Origin: Oreohelix idahoensis
Lineage: Eukaryota > Mollusca > Gastropoda > Stylommatophora > Oreohelicidae
Direction: 5' to 3'
Length of the DNA stretch: 64,000 nucleotides
NCBI GenBank assembly: GCA_024509875.1
Contig: JAMPIV010004939.1
Span: 80,001 to 144,000, forward strand
The position numbers and the translations under genes were made by a program. The notes beneath the pieces are model-generated. The model was not told the DNA's origin. It worked only from the letters and a program-made list of their open reading frames with translations, and searched no databases. Within the stretch, counting starts at the first letter, position 1; each line of letters starts with the position of its first letter. Positions 55,329 through 64,000 of the stretch are shown one piece after another.

Positions 55329-57530
55329 TGTAGTGAAATTGACAGAGATACAACGGTAAAATACCTCCAAAGATAACATGTAAGGATAAAAACATAATGC
55401 GTAGGCTGCTGATAGTACATGATCGCCCAGACCGCGGGTCATCACCCTCCATAAAAATTGACTTGCTAGACAGGAGGGGAACGGCGGATAAAAAGGAAAA
55501 AATATGACTGGAAAGATTGCGTGAGACTAGAAAGGCTAAGGAGACGCAATTGGGGGGGGAAACGGAGAAAAGTCACGTTTCCCAAGTTGACATAAAGTAA
55601 GGAACTCGACAGAAGGGACCTTGGATATGTTACGCCACAGTCATTTATTGGTCGCTTTTGCGATACCAAGCCTTTGATTTGAATTCAGCGGCAGAACGCA
55701 GATGTTTGGAATATTACAAAAATTAAAAAGTAACTTTTTCGTAATATTAATGTTAGGAATATAAAAATTAGCTGGCCGGATGGCCCATTCTGAGCAGTGA
55801 ACTAATATGTTCTTAATTTTACAGACGGATAGATAATATTGAAGATAATGACAAAAGACAGTGTTGTTCACATCAGCGACAGACTGTATGGAATAAAAAG
55901 TGTCGCTATTTGCACAAAAAAAACACGACCTTGAGACGCAGGTGTTCAAATCTACTTAGTAGGGAAGCGAAGGGACATTGGTGGGAGCTGTGTCTAAATA
56001 TAACTTTTAACGACAAAATTTTGGAGGGGAGAGAAAGGTTGGTTCAAAAATCAAGTACGTTTTTGAAAAAAAAAAAACAAGTAGAGACGGACAGACTAAC
56101 AGATAAACATCCATACTTGACTGAAGCATGACTGAAATGACTTTAGGGTAGGAAATTTGAATTTGAAATAAACCTAGGCAGTGATTGGCCACAGACAATC
56201 ATTTTATCGGCGCTCAGACGCGCAAGTGGGGCCATTCCTCAATAGTTGTTCGATGATAGACACAGTATTTTAAAGTGTGGTGATTTCCAAATGAAAGAAA
56301 GTGAAATAAGTTCAGGGACGCCATACTATAGCCAGCAGCTCAGCTGAGTTTTGCTAGCATTTCTGTGTTCTTTATTCATAATCTGGTAAGATTGAAATTA
56401 TTTCTTTGTATATTTTGAATATTGTTTAATGTTCGAGTGATTTGATACTGCCATATCATAATCTAGCCTTACAAACAAGTAGGGATTTGCTCTAGACCCC
56501 CCGCCCAAGTCAGGGTCTAGGGACCAACAATATACATAAACTCCAGCAAGGGTTAGGAAAGACAGATCAAGTGTTGAGAATAATGAAACATATTACCTAT
56601 CCACTTTTAGGGAAGGAAACTAATAAATATTTTTCAGAATCTATAGTCTGGGAGGACCTATCTGATGTAAAACCACCATGGTAAATGTGCTGTTTGGTCA
56701 GAGAGATCTGACCTGTCTGTATGATGTGGTTGTTGTGTCCGTGTTGTGTCCAGACGTGGGTAGAGAATAGAATTTTGACACATAGCCAATACTTTGATTG
56801 CAGAGCTGTGAGTTTCAGTTGTCAACAAGGCGGTGTCCATTCAGTTGGTGATTTTACTCGAGTGTATCTGTGCAGTACGTTGTGACAGAGACCACTATTA
56901 TTGCCCGCCAGCACGGAGAGGTGGGACCACCAGATTTCAGCACCAGAGCTACATATGCAAGTTGAGTGAGCCTCTGGTCTGCTGGAAGTTCACCAACGCC
57001 TTTTAGTTACTAATACCCCATAAAATTCCTGCAATTTACTGGACACTGTGTAGTCAATTTAGACAGGTGTGATGAGGCCACCCCAACAGCACAAGCATTA
57101 ACTATCCTCCCAAGTAGATGACTACTAGAACATTTTAATAAAACTAACTAGTCTAGTACTTATATATGTACACTCTTGCATTTATTATGTAACATTCCAT
57201 GCATTTCTTTCATAATTTTTAAATCCTTTTTTTTTTTTAAAAAAAAGTTCTGGTCAACATAAAACTTGATCCAGAACAAATAAATGTAATATAATTCTAT
57301 CAAAAATTTTACACTCTTGAGTTAGTTCAGTGTATTATAATATTTGTTAAATATTATTAGTCTGCTTAAATATCTGTGGGTGTATCTATAACTATCACAC
57401 CACATTACATATCATTACCCTAGACATTTTACATAGCTACATTCATTAAGAAAAAAAAAATTGAGTGTGAGGTCGTAGTGGTAGCAAGAAAGGCCTTCTG
57501 ACAATTCACAATACCATCAAACCCACTACA
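55329..57530 (+). repeat. 3' LTR of element D
   Basis: 2202 bp, nearly identical to the 5' LTR but lacking the 70 bp described there. The contracted junction reads TTCACAATACCATC (about 57507-57520). Confidence 0.95.
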
Positions 57531-57535
57531 CTCTT

Positions 57536-58210
57536 CAAGCTGGGGCATCATGCAATTGTCGAGCATGTCCAGGTACGAGAGTCCAGTAATGTTTTTTTCC
57601 GCAAAGAAAAATGGCCTGTAAAGCTTCCTTCTGGATATGGCACCAAAGACGTTTAACTTTGGAGAATTGCTCTTATGCTCAATGGCTGCAATGGTGTTCT
57701 GAACCCCAGATCCGTACGTTATGTCTGTTGATGTGGAAGGTCGCCTCATCACTGAACACGAACCTCTCCCCGAAATCATCATTCTCAAGTAATTTCTGCA
57801 TGTTCTCGCCGAAGGCCGTGCGAAGTGCTTTGTCAGGTTCAGTGAGTTCCTGCACAAGTTGCAGCTTGTAAGCCTTCATTCTCAAACGCTTATGAAGCAC
57901 TTTCCATACCGTACTGCGGGGCATGTCCAACTCACGACTCGCCCTTCGAACCGACTTCATGGGGCTGTGCTGGAAGGCTTGTCAAACTCTATCCACTGCC
58001 TCCTCTGAACATGACGGGCGACCGGCGCTTTTGCCTTTGCACAGGCAACCTTCCTCCAGGAATTTCGTATACCAACGCTTAATGGAATTCTTATCAGGTG
58101 GATCAACCCCAAACTGTCGCCGAAAATAGCATTAAACTGCGATAACAGACGTCGTTTTCGCATATTCTACCACACAAATCGCCTCTGTTGTTTGGTCGGC
58201 GCCATTTTGC
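57536..58210 (-). pseudogene. Mariner transposase, N-terminal half
   Basis: Minus-strand reading from about 58200: APTKQQRRFVW, a stop, then an HTH region in the frame KNSIKRWYTKFLEEG, KSAGRPSCSEEAVDRV, a TGA near 57985, SVRRASRELDMPRSTVWKVLHKRL (second helix-turn-helix, DNA binding). The catalytic part follows: GERFVFSDEATFHINRH with the first catalytic Asp, then after a frameshift near 57690 NVFGAISRRKLYRPFFF and SYLDMLDNCMMPQLEE up to the insertion point. It continues seamlessly at 48534. In-frame stops (TAG, TAA, TGA) show it was dead or decaying. Confidence 0.9.
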
Positions 58211-58356
58211 AAAAACAGTGCGCATGCGCAGGGCGAGTATTTCAAGTTAAACTTTCGCAGTTGAGTTGCAAACGGTAATTGTTACATGTCTCTCCACACA
58301 CTGGTCAAGTAGGTGAAAAAAAATAAATAGGTACATTCTTTTATGGACACCCTGTA

Positions 58357-58436
58357 CATGTCTCTTTACCCTGCTGTATTGGAAAAAGCGGGGTGTGTGT
58401 GTGTGGGTGGATTTGTAGACAGTGGTTTACGTTACA
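58357..58436. other. Spacer with GT tract
   Basis: Short (GT)n near 58396-58410; nothing else seen. Confidence 0.5.
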
Positions 58437-58722
58437 AGCGGTTACGTAAGCAGAACAGTCCCAACTAAGATGGTTTGGCCATGTCTGCAGATAGGGAGAA
58501 CATCGGCTGCCACGGCAGGTATGGGAGGCTAAGAAACCAGGGGTCCAGGGCGACACAGAGTCCACTGGGAGGACCACATTAGGCAATCTCTGAAGGACTG
58601 AGGACTAGAATGGAACCAGACCTGGAGGAAGATAGCCGATATGATAGTATTGAGCTATCTCTTCCAAACCTCTACACCACACGTAGAAGAGGAACGACTA
58701 AGTAAGTAAGTAAGTAGGTTTA
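58437..58722 (+). pseudogene. LINE 3' end with AAGT tail
   Basis: A plus frame from about 58450 reads LRWFGHVCR and, after shifts, HRLPRQVWEAKKPGVQG and RVRWEDHIRQSL. RWFGHV..M...RLP..V.E....G.R.RGRP...W.D.I is the standard C-terminal region of many LINE reverse transcriptases. It ends in (AAGT)n at about 58703-58718. 5'-truncated and frameshifted. Confidence 0.75.
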
Positions 58723-59229
58723 CGTTAAATTTTCCCATCTTTTATCAACTATTGGACCCATATCTGTTTTGCATGTGTTAGTTTTTGGAGGTATAGGTAG
58801 TTTATCTTACTTCTCGTACTGACATTGTGTAGTCGGCATGGTACTTTTAGTGACCGATTAATATCTTTATGTAGTGAGTGCTATCTTTTAAAGAATTTTG
58901 TTAATCTTTAACTGTTATCATTTGTTCTGGGGTTTGTTATATGATGATTCTTGTTTTGCTAATACAATTTTTTTTATGTTGTGGACCACTACTGCAGAGC
59001 AAATGGGTGGCAAATCCCGTGACACTGCTATTCCGTTCGCTAACTCAAAAACTGAGTCAGGTACCCATTTACAGCTGGTAAGCTACACAAAGTGACGCTA
59101 ACACGTTTTGATTCCGAAACCTTGTACCTGTGCCGTGAGAGGAAAGCGGTTTAATCACGTAGCCAATGGGACGCCCATAAAGATGATAAGAGTTTATAAG
59201 ATCCTGATTTGCCAGCATACACTTTGACT
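58723..59229. other. Unannotated spacer
   Basis: No supported gene; a 65-codon frame at 58898-59095 has no domain. The second half (59040-59229) may already belong to the Helitron remnant but cannot be shown. Confidence 0.4.
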
Positions 59230-59547
59230 AATCCATTACTGAATGAAGATTGCTACGATGTTTGTGAAAGCTGTTAAAAGCTGAACTTCACAAAGATAAA
59301 CTTAATAATGATGAACAGGCGATTGTTGATGAAGTGTTGATGAACAGGCGATTATTGATGAAGTGTTGATGAACAGGCGATTGTTGATGAAGTGTTGATG
59401 AACAGGCGATTGTTGATGAAGTGTTGCACTCCTTGTACGAAAATGGAAACAATTGATTCTATTTTAGATGGTCCCGCGGGAGCTAGCAAAACGTATGTTT
59501 ATAATACTCTCATGCGTGTTATACCAGGCACAGGTGATGTAAAGGAT
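59230..59547 (+). pseudogene. Helitron helicase (PIF1-like) remnant with internal minisatellite
   Basis: A plus frame reads LNNDEQAIVDEVL and, after repeats, ILDGPAGASKTYVYNTLM, equivalent to the Walker A region of Helitron/PIF1 helicases (FLDGP.GTGKT..Y). Gly-Thr-Gly-Lys-Thr is changed to Gly-Ala-Ser-Lys-Thr, so ATP binding would be impaired. Between them a 29-bp unit (GATGAACAGGCGATTGTTGA plus TGAAGTGTT) is repeated four times (59310-59425). The Rep part and the termini are absent. Confidence 0.7.
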
Positions 59548-60008
59548 GGTTCAATGATCACTCCCTATTTTTAAATTGTTATATCTTCGCTTGAATATAT
59601 TGGGTATAAATGACACAAATATCTAATCAAGGTCCAATAACTGCCATTTGTCAAATAAGTTTTATTCCTTTTATTTTGTTTGTTTGCAGAAATATAATAC
59701 AATCTAAAATGGCCAATAAATTGGCGCGACAAGAATGGGTACTAATTGCTCCCCACTATGATCCTGTGTGTTGAACACACCAAGTCTCTCTTTCAGCTGC
59801 AATCTTAATGTGTAATAGCTTTTAACCCCACTATGATGCTGTGTGTTGAACACACCAAATCTCTCTTTCAGCTGCAATCTTAATGTGTAATTCCTTTTAA
59901 ATGTAATAAAATAACAGTTACTTCTCTTTAGTTTGGCATTTGATTCGTATAAATTAGTTAGATAGAGGTGAAGAAATACAAATGTAAAAATACGGAGTGA
60001 CGGTTTAA
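59548..60008. mobile_element. MITE of the same family as 9717-10108
   Basis: Left end GGTTCAATGATCACTCCCTA (59548) and right end, minus strand, GATTAAACCGTCACTCCGTA (60008 back). It shares the TCACTCC(C/G)TATTTTTA core and internal AATAACAGTTACTTCTCTTT with the other copy. It contains a 75-bp direct duplication (59751-59825 and 59826-59900, starting CCCCACTATGAT). No coding capacity. Confidence 0.55.
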
Positions 60009-60254
60009 TCACCTTTACTTTTGTCATATGCTTCAACTGGTTTATCCTTTACTCTTCTATTTATCTATCGAAATAAATATTACACACATAAAGGTATGTT
60101 TCAGGCACTCGTGAGACATAAAGAAGTAGAAAACTAGACAACAGAAAAATAACAGAAGTATGTGGCTTACCGGAGAATCGAACCCAGGACCTTCCGAACG
60201 GCACCACCGCCTAGCTACGGAAGCGAATCACACTATCCCCCTGCCAAATAAGCA
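60009..60254. other. Unannotated; possible tRNA-like stretch
   Basis: ACCGGAGAATCGAACCCAGGAC at about 60169-60190 looks like a B box in reverse (GGTTCGATTC) and is followed by CGCCTAGCTACGGAAGCG, so a minus-strand tRNA-derived fragment is possible; no more can be said. Confidence 0.35.
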
Positions 60255-60415
60255 CACTTTATTTATTTATCTATCTATCTGTCGATCTGACAATCTGTTT
60301 TTGTCTATCTGCCTGCCTGTCCTTTCTCTCTACCCCTGCCTATCTTTTATCTGTCTATCCATCTTTATGTCTGCCTTCCTATGTCTGTTTTCTATGTTCT
60401 TTTGTCTATTCGTCA
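60255..60415. repeat. Degenerate TATC/TGTC simple repeat
   Basis: Pyrimidine-rich run of TATC, TGTC and TGCC words; no coding. Confidence 0.7.
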
Positions 60416-60806
60416 ATTTTGTACTTCGTTTCATATTTATACATTATCTATAAAATGTTGTATGCACCTTTCGCCTTTTTTCCCCTGGTGCTACATAAAT
60501 TTTGCTTTCAAAGTTGGAATGTTCTTTCGTTCAAACCACGTGACGAAAAGAGATTTGTACAAAAACTGAAAGTTGTTTTAATGGAGTTTCTACCTGTCCT
60601 GTTGTCTTATCGCCAGGAGCGCTTGTAAGTAGGAATCAGGCTGTTATTTCCACGTGTCATTTCCTTATGTACCAGACAGACGTGAGAAGGGAAATTTAAA
60701 GAGCGCACATTTTTGTAGGTGCTCCGTAAAAAGTGTACGCGTATTTAGAAATCTGCACTGGGTTTGACGATTTTGTCAACACCTTTCGTTCTTTCTTTTC
60801 TTGTTT

Positions 60807-60951
<145 letters not shown>

Positions 60952-61111
60952 GAATTCAGTATAAAAGAAGAGAGACAGGAAGACTTTTAGACTGGCCTGC
61001 GTGCCCAATTCTCAACCCTTGAAAATAAAGTTCGTTCGTTCGTTCGGTCGTTCGTTTGTTTTCTCTCTCTGTCTCATTTAAATTCGGTTTCTCTCCATGT
61101 CTCTCATCCTT

Positions 61112-61284
61112 TCTCTCTCCCATTGTCTGTATATCTCTCCCATTGTCTGTACATCTCTCCCATTGTCTATATATCTCTCCCATTGTCTGTATATATATCT
61201 CCCATTGTCTATATATCTATCCCATTGTCTGTATATCTCTCCCATTGTCTGTATATCTCTCCCATTGTCTGTACATCTCTACCG
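61112..61284. repeat. 20-bp minisatellite, about 8 copies
   Basis: Unit TCTCTCCCATTGTCTGTATA with small changes (TACATC, TATATC variants). Overlapping frames reading SLPLSVYLSHC type repeats are by-products. Confidence 0.9.
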
Positions 61285-61989
61285 TTTCCTCTCCGTCTGT
61301 CTGCCCTCGCCCACTCCTCTTTATATACCTCTTTGTCTGCCTCTGTCTCTTTGTTTGTTCCTATTTCTTGTGCACATATCCGCCCATGTTGTGTCCTGCC
61401 TACCGTGTAGGTTCCGGGAGTTTCTGAAGAGACAAATAATAGGACTACCGCTCCGTCAAACAGGTTGAAAGAGGCGACAACTATAACATGGCAACCTCAT
61501 CATTTAAAACAAATTACTACAGAAACCACCACTGGAAGAATTCATTAATTCTCTGAAGTGGGGTTTTTGTAAAGGGACTGGAAACAGTGGTTTTTTTCAT
61601 GCTCCCGAAGGAGCGAATACAGATAATTGTGAAAATAGTGATAATGATTACTGATTTCTCTGGCTGTTATTCTATTCTTGTATTAGTGACTTAACTGTAA
61701 TGATATCTCTTAATTAGTAATCGTCGCGTTAGTGAACTCTGAATCCATCATTGCCTTAAGTTTGCTGTAGACAGCTGTCACACATTCCAGTAGAATACGG
61801 AAGATTGTTTTGCCTTTTAGCAAGCAGGAGCAGGTGCCAACGGAAGCTGGGAGTTTGAAATTCTCAAGAGACAAGACCTCACGCAAGCTATTTAAAATTG
61901 CTGACAGCTTCTTACTATCCTGCTCTGTAGACTCACAGGTTGTACATTTTTATCTAGAGATTATTTTGGTATTGTCTATTCTGTATTTT
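61285..61989. other. Unannotated spacer
   Basis: No gene seen. About 61492-61524 carries the inverse of a string found at 46920-46950, likely two copies of an unnamed repeat. Confidence 0.4.
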
Positions 61990-62049
61990 ATGTCCACATT
62001 TATGTCCACATTTATGTCCACATTTATGTCCACATTTATGTCCACATTT
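61990..62049. repeat. 12-bp minisatellite, five copies
   Basis: ATGTCCACATTT repeated five times exactly at 61990, 62002, 62014, 62026 and 62038. In one frame it reads Met-Ser-Thr-Phe repeats. Confidence 0.95.
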
Positions 62050-62583
62050 TCATTACCTTATAGATCCACGTAGAGCACAGCACTTCAGTGAAAGCACGTC
62101 ACTCCTTCATGTCCTGTGCTATCCATTAAAGATTTTTCCATATCTTCTTGATACCATACTTGTCTATATCTGATCCCATGTACTTATTGCATTGTATATG
62201 TTCCCTTCCCGACTCCTTTTCATGTCTTGTCCTGCTTCATGCTGTTTGTCATACACGCCTTGAATATACAAACATGACATTTTTATTTGCAACTTGTTAG
62301 CTATTTTCTGGTGTCTTGTTCTCTGATTAAGGCCACTGTTACTGGACTTCTTCTTTTTCTTCTTCTTCGTACATTCTTGAACGTCAACATTGAATATGTT
62401 CAAAGAAAGCAGCTGCAGCTTAAGACTATTTATATCTCCATAGATCGTACACAGGGATGGCACTGACGGCCATATGTACTTTTGCTGTTCCTCATATTGG
62501 GCGACGACTAGTGTTTTTGAAGTGGTACGCGGCAATGAATGAGCAGACAGACTAGCTTCAAGATCACCCATAGTGGGAACATA
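62050..62583. other. Unannotated; one minus-strand frame of unknown meaning
   Basis: A 135-codon minus frame (62571-62164) contains a poly-Lys stretch over a CTT repeat and text such as EEQQKYIWPSVPSLCTIYGD. I recognise no family and would not call it a gene without transcript evidence. Confidence 0.3.
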
Positions 62584-62836
62584 GGAGAGATTTTTTTTTC
62601 CTTAACCAGCGGCACTTGGGCTTTCAGCCCTTCGGCCCAATGACATGTCATTGCGAGGCTTCGCTCCTTCCCAACCACAGAGGGTTTATCACAGGAGCCG
62701 TTCAAGCTATTCAGTCCAATTTCCGGCCGTAAACATTTTTTCAAACGCTGACGCCCGGGTTTGAACCATGAACACCTGGTCGCCAGTACAACGCCGAAGC
62801 CATTACACCAGCGCGGCTCCCCTATAAGGGAGAGAT
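62584..62836 (-). mobile_element. tRNA-derived SINE with target duplication
   Basis: Minus-strand SINE at about 62822-62592: head GAGCCGCGCTGGTGTAATGG (A-box region), B box GGTTCAAACCC (complement of about 62758-62768), GC-rich body and a short A tail (62591-62599 on plus is T). GGAGAGAT at 62584-62591 is repeated at 62829-62836 as target duplication. Family not assigned; distinct from the SINE at 903-1157. Confidence 0.75.
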
Positions 62837-63593
62837 ACTGAGGACAATTAATGATCGCTTATTAGAGAATGACACTGCAGTCGATGAATCATCATGGTTA
62901 AGATTGCTGGAATTTGGCATCATACGTAAGACCATCAGGGATGGACGTATGAGAGGACGCATTTGGTGGGTATACAAGTACAACCAGCGCGCAACAGGAA
63001 CAATTAGCATTCGTACTCTTCGACATTTGCTGAGGGAGATTGAGCACCTATGGGTTTGCCCGTAGTGTAAGAATGCCGATTCTGATCAGCAATAACAGTA
63101 ACAATATACAGTATTTTAGAACTTTTTTTGTGTGTGACTTACCATTCGTTTTTCCAGGTTTAATGATTAGTTTCTTTGACTTGTTATAATGTTAATACTT
63201 TCCAGAATTTTCTTGTCCTCTATAGATTACTGTCCATATTAATATATTACCCTTCCGCTCCACGAAGATCATACGCCTTTAATACATTCACCCCAAGTCA
63301 TGCCTTGTTGTAATGTGCCACATGGCCAAGGTTTTCAATGTCGGAATCCTTTAAATACCAGGCACGCCGGGATAGAATGCCCGGTAAAGAAATTGAAGCT
63401 GTTGACTCCAGCTCAAAAGGTTATGGAATGGCAGAAGTGTCACTACAATAGTCTAGATCTACAATGTAGACAATGCTAAGGATTCTTCAACTTGGCAGTG
63501 GCAATGAAAGAGTGACAAGCCCATCAGTCCTAGTTAGACAACAATATGAACAATAATAACAACAACAATAACAACGACATTTTCTTTCATGTA
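62837..63593. other. Possible short coding remnant; otherwise unannotated
   Basis: A plus frame at about 62825-63065 is open for about 80 codons (NDRLLENDTAVDESSWLRLL, WWVYKYNQRATG, IRTLRHLLREIEHLWVCP) and ends in TAG. It looks more protein-like than its surroundings but I recognise no family. The SINE interrupts whatever lay upstream. Nothing else supported to 63593. Confidence 0.3.
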
Positions 63594-63727
63594 TGTCTTT
63601 ATTCCCTTCTCTTCGTGTCTTAGGTGTCCACCTTTCATATTGCTACTTGCATGTACTGTATGTCTTTATTCCCTTCTCTTCGTGTCTTAGGTGTCCACCT
63701 TTCATATTGCTACTTGCATGTACTGTC
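63594..63727. repeat. 67-bp tandem duplication
   Basis: TGTCTTTATTCCCTTCTCTT... at 63594-63660 is repeated at 63661-63727 with only the last base or two different. Its sequence identity suggests a recent event. Confidence 0.9.
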
Positions 63728-64000
63728 TCCTGAAGCGTATCTCTCGCCCTGGAGATATTATAGTTTCTCTTTAGCGGTTTCAATGATCAAAGATGACACT
63801 TTTTAATGGTTTCTCTAATCTTGAGGAATTACATCCACCTTTAGACCCATGTATTTCCACGGGGGATTGGGGGGGGGGGGGTGTCTCTGAGGATACATGG
63901 AACGAATAGGCTTACTGTTCCCTGAGGCATGTCGTACAAGGCGACAAATATGAGGTTGTACATGTGGCTGGCAAGATCATCATGTAAAGCAGATTGCCAC
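63728..64000. other. Unannotated end of window
   Basis: Contains a G run at about 63869-63880; no gene or repeat otherwise seen. Confidence 0.5.

Larger units (their letters stand above)
48530..57535 (+). mobile_element. Element D: young, defective Gmr1-like Gypsy retrotransposon
   Basis: Element proper 48535-57530 (8996 bp) with CTCTT on both sides (48530-48534, 57531-57535). LTRs 48535-50814 and 55329-57530, perfect 7-bp terminal inverted repeat TGTAGTG/CACTACA. Outside homopolymer length changes and one 70-bp gap I find a single substitution between the LTRs (near 50272 versus 57059), so insertion is very recent. Gene order gag, protease, integrase, RT, RNase H. It has four single-base frameshifts and an in-frame deletion of the RNase H core. 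Confidence 0.95.
48045..58356 (-). mobile_element. Mariner-type DNA transposon split by element D
   Basis: Element proper 48047-58354, TA on both sides (48045-48046, 58355-58356). Right terminus on the minus strand CAGGGTGTCCATAAAAGAAT; left terminus CATTGTCCATAAAAGATTGT, matching apart from a 2-bp gap. Without element D and one copy of its CTCTT duplication it is about 1307 bp, a normal mariner length. The transposase gene runs from right to left and is broken by D and by older mutations. Confidence 0.9.

Noticed and set aside
61056..61468. Three overlapping frames with SLPLSVYLSHC-like repeats
   Set aside because: All three frames are open because the 20-bp minisatellite lacks stops; not a gene.

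Overview
This is a stretch of animal nuclear DNA, AT-rich and full of transposable elements. I see no intact cellular gene. Domain content (Ty3/Gypsy LTR retrotransposons, a mariner, pogo-like, Helitron and LINE remnants, tRNA-derived SINEs) and the absence of any bacterial-style gene packing point to an invertebrate. An arthropod is my best guess, from the SINE architecture and from a transposon protein family common in arthropods. The species cannot be read from the sequence.

Layout. 1-2974: pogo-like non-autonomous element (754-1769) carrying a SINE, then a LINE 3' remnant. 2975-7572: a rearranged Gypsy element of family C on the minus strand, target duplication CGTAT, apparently inserted into a short open frame. 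7578-11383: SINE, a 31-bp minisatellite, a MITE, a LINE remnant. 11384-41582: a nest of LTR elements. Element A (minus strand, duplication CTCAC) is split inside its integrase by element B (plus strand, 15604-35866, duplication GCTGG). B is split inside gag by element C (plus strand, 18379-27559, duplication AGAGA). B's 3' LTR is split by a DNA transposon T (33366-35521, duplication TAA). 41588-48044: LINE tail, Helitron 5' end, LINE fragment, and a large inverted repeat with about 790-bp arms. 48047-58354: a mariner-type transposon (about 1.3 kb, minus strand) split by Gypsy element D (48535-57530, duplication CTCTT). 58357-64000: LINE 3' end, Helitron helicase remnant, a second MITE, simple repeats, a SINE and tandem duplications.

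How the genes work together. The Gypsy elements have gag, then aspartic protease, integrase, reverse transcriptase and RNase H. Integrase therefore lies upstream of reverse transcriptase, the Gmr1-like arrangement, not the usual Ty3/Gypsy order. It is directly visible in C, D and A, and in B only as a damaged remnant. A has a near-perfect tRNA-Pro primer site; B and D have variants of it. Every copy is damaged: in-frame stops, single-base frameshifts, in-frame loss of protease (B) or the RNase H core (D), or internal rearrangement (the 2975-7572 copy). D and C look recent because their LTR pairs are almost identical. All target duplications were read directly and date the insertions relative to each other: A before B, B before C and T, mariner before D.
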